Shown here: one piece after another, positions 12,660 to 16,246 of the stretch
Layout of the letters: each line of letters opens with the position of its first letter
Position numbering within the stretch: position 1 is the first letter of the stretch
Notes under the pieces: generated by a model
Seen by the model: the letters and a program-made list of their open reading frames with translations, nothing else
Database searches by the model: none
What the model was told of the DNA's origin: nothing
Source: DUUI01 sp964345765
Lineage (GTDB): Bacteria > Bacillota_I > Bacilli_A > Erysipelotrichales > Erysipelotrichaceae
Reading direction: 5' to 3'
DNA: 16,246 nt
Assembly (NCBI GenBank): GCA_964345765.1
Contig: CAYFSJ010000027.1
Location: 1 to 16,246 of the forward strand
Position numbers and translations under genes: made by a program

Positions 12660-13538
12660 TTAAATATCTTCTAAGACACCCATTAACTCAAGGATACGAT
12701 TTAAATCATCAGTATCACTAAATTCAATGGTAATTTTCTTATTGGCAATATTGGCCTTTGTCTGAAATTTCTTCTCTAATAATTCGATTGGGTAGCGATA
12801 CTCACTCTTAGGTTGAACTTTAATTTGAATATTCGGCTTAACCTTTGGTTCTTTTACTAACTGTTCAACCTGTCTAACCGATAAATTATCTCGGTTCGCT
12901 TTTTTAGCCAGGCGGATAATTTCTTGTTCATCTTTTAAGGTGACCAATGGTCTCACATGACCCATACTTAACTCATTATCTTCGACCATCTTGATGACTT
13001 CTTGAGGAAGCGATAATAGTCTCAATAAATTAGTTATGTGTGATCTTGATTTGTTCATACGCTTAGCAACATTTTCTTGTGTGTAACCAAAGCGTTCAAT
13101 TAAGTTGTTATAAGCTTGAGCCTCTTCAATTACATTTAAATCTTCACGTTGAATATTCTCAATTAAGGATACTTCCATCATTTGTTCATCACTGAAATCA
13201 ACAATGATTGCTGGAATCTCCTCTAGACCTGCCATTTTAGACGCTCTAAGTCTTCTTTCACCGGCAATTAATTCATAACCGTGAATGGCCTGTCTCACTA
13301 AGATTGGTGTTAAGACACCATGTTGGATAATCGAATCTTTTAATTCGTTGAGTTTATCTTCATCAAAGGTTCGACGAGGCTGATATGGATTGACAACAAT
13401 TTTATTGATATCAATTGTTTTCTTATCACTGACCAGTTGATGACTCTCACCTTGTTGGATTTCCTCCAAAATGTTTTGAGCATCGTCACCAAAAATAGCA
13501 CTCAGACCTTTGCCTAATCGCTTTTCGTTTCTTGACAT
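12660..13538 (-). CDS. parB: Chromosome partitioning protein ParB (Spo0J)
   Basis: A 292-residue ParB. Conserved boxes: NPYQPRRTFDEDKLNEL, then the CTP-binding GERR (AGERRLRASKMAG), SLIENIQREDLNVIEEA, and the helix-turn-helix with VAKRMNKSRSHITNLLRLLSLP, followed by LSMGHVRPLV and a C-terminal dimerisation domain. ParB binds parS sites, loads as a CTP clamp and, with ParA, segregates origins and helps load SMC. I use the ATG at 13538 because AGGAGA lies six bases upstream; an in-frame ATG nine codons earlier lies inside parA and has no such site. The gap to parA is 16 bases. It is more like Spo0J than Noc because it follows parA directly. I see no parS in the window. Confidence 0.95.
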   Translation of the reverse strand: MSRNEKRLGKGLSAIFGDDAQNILEEIQQGESHQLVSDKKTIDINKIVVNPYQPRRTFDEDKLNELKDSIIQHGVLTPILVRQAIHGYELIAGERRLRASKMAGLEEIPAIIVDFSDEQMMEVSLIENIQREDLNVIEEAQAYNNLIERFGYTQENVAKRMNKSRSHITNLLRLLSLPQEVIKMVEDNELSMGHVRPLVTLKDEQEIIRLAKKANRDNLSVRQVEQLVKEPKVKPNIQIKVQPKSEYRYPIELLEKKFQTKANIANKKITIEFSDTDDLNRILELMGVLEDI

Positions 13539-13554
13539 GATTTTTCTCCTATTC

Positions 13555-14325
13555 TTAGCCTTCATTTTGACGAATCACTTCTTTAGCAAGTGCGGCGTAC
13601 GCTTTAGCACCCGAAGCTGAAATGTCATATTCAAAGATACTCTTACCAGATGAAGGTGCCTCCGATAATTTGACATTCCGTGGAATACTGGTTTTATAAA
13701 CCTTCTCTTTCAAATATTTACGAACTTCTTGTTGGACTTCTAAACTTAAGTTATTTCTAACATCAAACATCGTTAGTAAGACACCCTCAATTCTTAATTG
13801 TGGGTTAAACAAACGTTGAACCAAACGAATCGTTGATAAAATTTGAGTTAATCCCTCTAGGGCATAATACTCACATTGAACCGGAATAATAACACTATCC
13901 GCCGCCGTCAGGGCATTGGTATTGAGAAGTCCCAAAGAAGGTGGACAATCAATAATAATATAGTCATACTCATCTTTTACTTCTTTGAGTTTGTTCTTAA
14001 GTTGTTTTTCACGATTATTCTCGATTTGAGAAATCTCTAAATCTGCCCCAGCCAATTCAATGGTCGAAGGGATTATATGCATCGGAGGTGATTTTAGTTC
14101 AAGTCTAATCTCTTGAACACTTTGATCCCCCAATAGTAAATCATAGGTTGAATACTCGATTTGTTCACGATAAGTCCCAGAACCTTGGGTTGCGTTTCCC
14201 TGTGGATCTAAATCAATTAATAATACTTTTTTATTTAAGTAAGCCATCCCAGCGGCCAAGTTAATACTGGTCGTCGTCTTACCCACGCCGCCCTTTTGAT
14301 TTGCGATCGCAATTATTTTCCCCAT
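13555..14325 (-). CDS. parA: Chromosome partitioning ATPase ParA (Soj)
   Basis: A 256-residue deviant Walker ATPase. The Walker A motif KGGVGKTT is at residues 11-18 with the signature lysine K11. DLDPQGNATQGSG and the YDYIIIDCPPSLGLLN motif lie further on, and SIPRNVKLSEAPSSGKSIFEYD is typical of Soj. It forms nucleoid-associated dimers and works with ParB; in Bacillus it also regulates DnaA. It starts one base after the rsmG stop codon, using AAAGGCGG within the rsmG end as ribosome binding site, so translation is coupled to rsmG. There is no N-terminal DNA-binding extension, as expected for a chromosomal ParA. Confidence 0.96.
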   Translation of the reverse strand: MGKIIAIANQKGGVGKTTTSINLAAGMAYLNKKVLLIDLDPQGNATQGSGTYREQIEYSTYDLLLGDQSVQEIRLELKSPPMHIIPSTIELAGADLEISQIENNREKQLKNKLKEVKDEYDYIIIDCPPSLGLLNTNALTAADSVIIPVQCEYYALEGLTQILSTIRLVQRLFNPQLRIEGVLLTMFDVRNNLSLEVQQEVRKYLKEKVYKTSIPRNVKLSEAPSSGKSIFEYDISASGAKAYAALAKEVIRQNEG

Positions 14326-14326
14326 T

Positions 14327-15028
14327 TTAGCCGCCTTTCTTTTTATTCAGTGGATTTTTCTTTATTTGCCCAAACACCCTTGGATATTTTTGAGGCGTTG
14401 GCTTAATCTTTTTAACGATTATATTATACCTTAAACTACCATCTCTTAACATCGACTTTTGTGAATTAGAGACCTTTCCTCCCAAAGTCTTAATCGCAAA
14501 TTGAGCTTGATCCACTTCCTCTAATCCTTTTTGTCCCTTCATGGCAATAAACATACCACCCACTTTAACCAGTGGTAAACATAATTCACTCAACATGACC
14601 ATATTCGCAACGGCTCTTGCGCTAACAACATCAAATTGTTCACGCATTTCTTTCACATAATCTTCTGCTCTGGCATTTACCACCGTCACATTTGTTAGAT
14701 TTATAAGATTACTTAAATCATTTAAAAAGTAACAACGTTTTTTAGTCGGTTCAACTAGTGTGAATTCAATCTGTGGATAGGCAATTGCTAAAACGACCCC
14801 AGGAAATCCTGCCCCAGAGCCAACGTCACAAAATGTTTTAGCATCTAACAAAAACTCACCAATTAATAGACTATCAACAAAATGTTTCTCTGTGATTCCT
14901 TCTAAATCATCGATAGCCGTAAGATTCATCACCTTATTTTTTTCATTTAAAAACTGAGCATAGGTTCTCAATTGATTGAGTTGTTTATCAGTTAACTTAA
15001 ATTGTTCTAATTGTGCTTCAAAGTTCAT
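14327..15028 (-). CDS. rsmG: 16S rRNA (guanine-527-N7)-methyltransferase RsmG (GidB)
   Basis: A 233-residue SAM-dependent methyltransferase matching RsmG in length. Motif I is DVGSGAGFPG (68-77), followed by PTKKRCYFLNDL and the family-specific DVVSARAVANMVMLSELCLPLVKVGGMFIAMKG. A basic C-terminal KKIKPTPQKYPRVFGQIKKNPL, the RsmG ending, follows. It makes m7G527 in 16S rRNA. In many Firmicutes mnmG precedes it; here the upstream gene is divergent and unrelated. The start ATG has no Shine-Dalgarno, and a perfect TATAAT ends just six bases before it, so the mRNA is probably leaderless. No alternative start with a ribosome binding site is seen. Confidence 0.95.
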   Translation of the reverse strand: MNFEAQLEQFKLTDKQLNQLRTYAQFLNEKNKVMNLTAIDDLEGITEKHFVDSLLIGEFLLDAKTFCDVGSGAGFPGVVLAIAYPQIEFTLVEPTKKRCYFLNDLSNLINLTNVTVVNARAEDYVKEMREQFDVVSARAVANMVMLSELCLPLVKVGGMFIAMKGQKGLEEVDQAQFAIKTLGGKVSNSQKSMLRDGSLRYNIIVKKIKPTPQKYPRVFGQIKKNPLNKKKGG

Positions 15029-15034
15029 GATGTC

Positions 15035-15043
15035 ATTATAACA
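15035..15043 (-). promoter_or_regulatory. Promoter of rsmG-parA-parB, leaderless
   Basis: TGTTATAAT on the leftward strand: TATAAT (complement of 15035-15040) plus a TGn extension. Six bases (GACATC) separate it from the rsmG ATG, so transcription should begin at or one to two bases from the start codon. The -35 at 17 bases (TACAAC) is weak. Confidence 0.65.
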
Positions 15044-15088
15044 AACTAACTGACTAAGTTGTAGAAAAGTTCAAGCGAAGGCCACTTA

Positions 15089-15097
15089 TGGTAAAAT
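15089..15097 (+). promoter_or_regulatory. Promoter of the GNAT-methyltransferase gene, leaderless
   Basis: TGGTAAAAT: TAAAAT (15092-15097) with a TGn extension. Six bases (AGCAGC) separate it from the ATG at 15104. No Shine-Dalgarno is present, so this mRNA too should be leaderless. Confidence 0.55.
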
Positions 15098-15103
15098 AGC
15101 AGC

Positions 15104-16246
15104 ATGAGAACAATTAAAGTCGAAACCCAAGAGATGTTAAACGACGTCTTAGAATTAAGAAGACAAGTCTTTGTTGATGAACAAGGAGTCGACCCTCAAT
15201 TAGAACAAGATCAGTATGATCATCTAGGTGACCCTACAATCGACCATTTTGGTTATGTCCTAAAAGACAACATTGTCGTTGGGACTGCTCGCTGCAAACG
15301 ATTAGACGATGGCAGTGTTAAATTAGGCCGTTTCTCAATCCATCCAAAATTAAGACACCAAGGGTTTGGTATAAAATTCTTAAAAGAAATTGAACATTAC
15401 TACTATCAACAAAAAGTGGAAGTGATCTTTGTTCATGCACAGAAACAAGCCTTTAATTTTTATAGCTCAGCCGGTTATGAGCCTTATGGCCAAGAATTTG
15501 TTGAAGCAGAGATTATCCACCAAAAGATGAGAAAACGTTTGTATCAACATTTCTACACCCGTTTTGCGGATGTATACGATCTAATTTTTCCACTCACTTC
15601 CGATAAGAAACATGTTCTAGATGAATTTGTCTATGATAAAGAAACCATCTTAGACATTGGTAGTGCCACTGGCAGTATGAGTCATTACATGACCTCTCTT
15701 AACAAAGAGGTAACAGCCATTGATAATGACAATCGCATGGTCTTCTTAGCTCAACAAAAGGGAGTAAACGCCCATGTAATGGATATGGCACAACTCAATG
15801 GCATGAGTGAAAGTTTTGATGGCATTATTTGTTTAGGGAATACCTTAGTTCATTTATCAAACTATAATGAAATCAATCAATTCTTTGAAGACTGTTATAA
15901 TCGACTTAATCCAAATGGTCAATTATTAATTCAAATTATTAATTACCACAAAGTTTTAACTCAAGAGATTACACAATTACCAGCCATCACAAGCCCATTA
16001 AAGAATGTTATCTTAGAAAGACATTACTTTAAAAACGATCGTTTCAATTTCAATACAACCTTGCGAATCAATAAACAATCTTATTATTCGAGTGTCGAAT
16101 TAATCCCTTTAACCCCTCAACAACTTAATGAGATGGCAACCAACCATCACTTTGAAATCATTGAGGAATATGGTGGCTATGATCTGTCGGAGTTTGAGTT
16201 AGATAATTCGATGCAATATCTTATAAAACTACAAAAGAGCGAGTAA
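15104..16246 (+). CDS. GNAT acetyltransferase fused to a class I methyltransferase
   Basis: A complete 380-residue two-domain protein. The N-terminal GNAT domain (about 1-145) has ELRRQVFVDEQGV (a YjcF-like opening), LGRFSIHPKLRHQGFG with the acetyl-CoA loop R84-x-x-G-F-G89, and FYSSAGYEPYG (119-129). A short linker (146-165) leads to a SAM-methyltransferase domain (about 166-380): motif I ILDIGSATG (182-190), AIDND (205-209) and FDGIICLGNTLVHL, as in small-molecule methyltransferases. Neither substrate can be assigned. Codon use is like the neighbours. It starts 75 bases from rsmG, divergently, with a shared short promoter region and no ribosome binding site. No frameshift is present, so the fusion is real in this sequence. 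Confidence 0.85.
   Translation: MRTIKVETQEMLNDVLELRRQVFVDEQGVDPQLEQDQYDHLGDPTIDHFGYVLKDNIVVGTARCKRLDDGSVKLGRFSIHPKLRHQGFGIKFLKEIEHYYYQQKVEVIFVHAQKQAFNFYSSAGYEPYGQEFVEAEIIHQKMRKRLYQHFYTRFADVYDLIFPLTSDKKHVLDEFVYDKETILDIGSATGSMSHYMTSLNKEVTAIDNDNRMVFLAQQKGVNAHVMDMAQLNGMSESFDGIICLGNTLVHLSNYNEINQFFEDCYNRLNPNGQLLIQIINYHKVLTQEITQLPAITSPLKNVILERHYFKNDRFNFNTTLRINKQSYYSSVELIPLTPQQLNEMATNHHFEIIEEYGGYDLSEFELDNSMQYLIKLQKSE

Noticed and set aside
14760..14785. DnaA-box-like TGTGGATAG inside rsmG
   Set aside because: It is a single 8-of-9 match inside a conserved coding region with no cluster, so there is no evidence for an origin here.
12053..16246. parS site near parAB
   Set aside because: I looked for TGTTTCACGTGAAACA and close variants and saw none in the window. 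Sites probably lie outside.

Overview
The window is a low-GC chromosomal segment with compact Gram-positive gene organisation: strong AGGAG ribosome binding sites, TATAAT-type promoters and intrinsic terminators. TGA is used as a stop (srlA) and tryptophan is TGG, so the standard code applies. The rsmG-parA-parB block and the rpsF-ssb pair are both neighbours of the replication origin in many Firmicutes (rsmG-noc-soj-spo0J-...-rpsF-ssb-rpsR in Bacillus subtilis). I infer an origin-proximal region of a Firmicute or a relative such as the Erysipelotrichia/Turicibacter group. The exact taxon is a guess.

Left edge (1-1908): ssb (cut by the window edge) and rpsF, read leftward from a candidate promoter with a short structured leader. 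Upstream lies a leftward AAA ATPase with a DUF4143 domain, whose 5' region carries two near-identical palindromes. 1909-3620: a 359-base gap with unexplained inverted repeats, then two tandem, diverged IspD-like cytidylyltransferases read rightward and closed by a terminator.

3594-7578: a glucitol-type PTS. The leftward operon runs srlM-srlA-srlE-lpd (GutM-like protein, EIIC, EIIBC, dihydrolipoyl dehydrogenase). The matching EIIA gene (srlB) is divergent. No sorbitol-6-phosphate dehydrogenase is in the window. 7551-8130: a 90-residue orphan protein, a 23-residue membrane miniprotein too short for routine gene calling, and the leader of glcT.

8041-11978: glcT (PRD antiterminator) and ptsG (glucose EIICB) behind a leader terminator, then a uracil permease behind a PyrR-type attenuator. 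12053-15028, leftward: a small aromatic-acid-exporter-like membrane protein, then the rsmG-parA-parB operon. 15104-16246, rightward: a GNAT-methyltransferase fusion, divergent from rsmG.

Together the window joins origin-proximal housekeeping (ribosome assembly, ssDNA binding, chromosome segregation) with inserted sugar-uptake and pyrimidine-salvage cassettes, each under its own RNA or DNA switch. Most candidate promoters have an extended -10 (TGn) element. The rsmG/GNAT-methyltransferase divergent pair appears to produce leaderless mRNAs from both promoters. I did not find a clear-cut new defence or mobile system. The strongest oddities are the tandem IspD paralogs, the miniprotein, the lpd-containing PTS operon and the leaderless divergent promoters.
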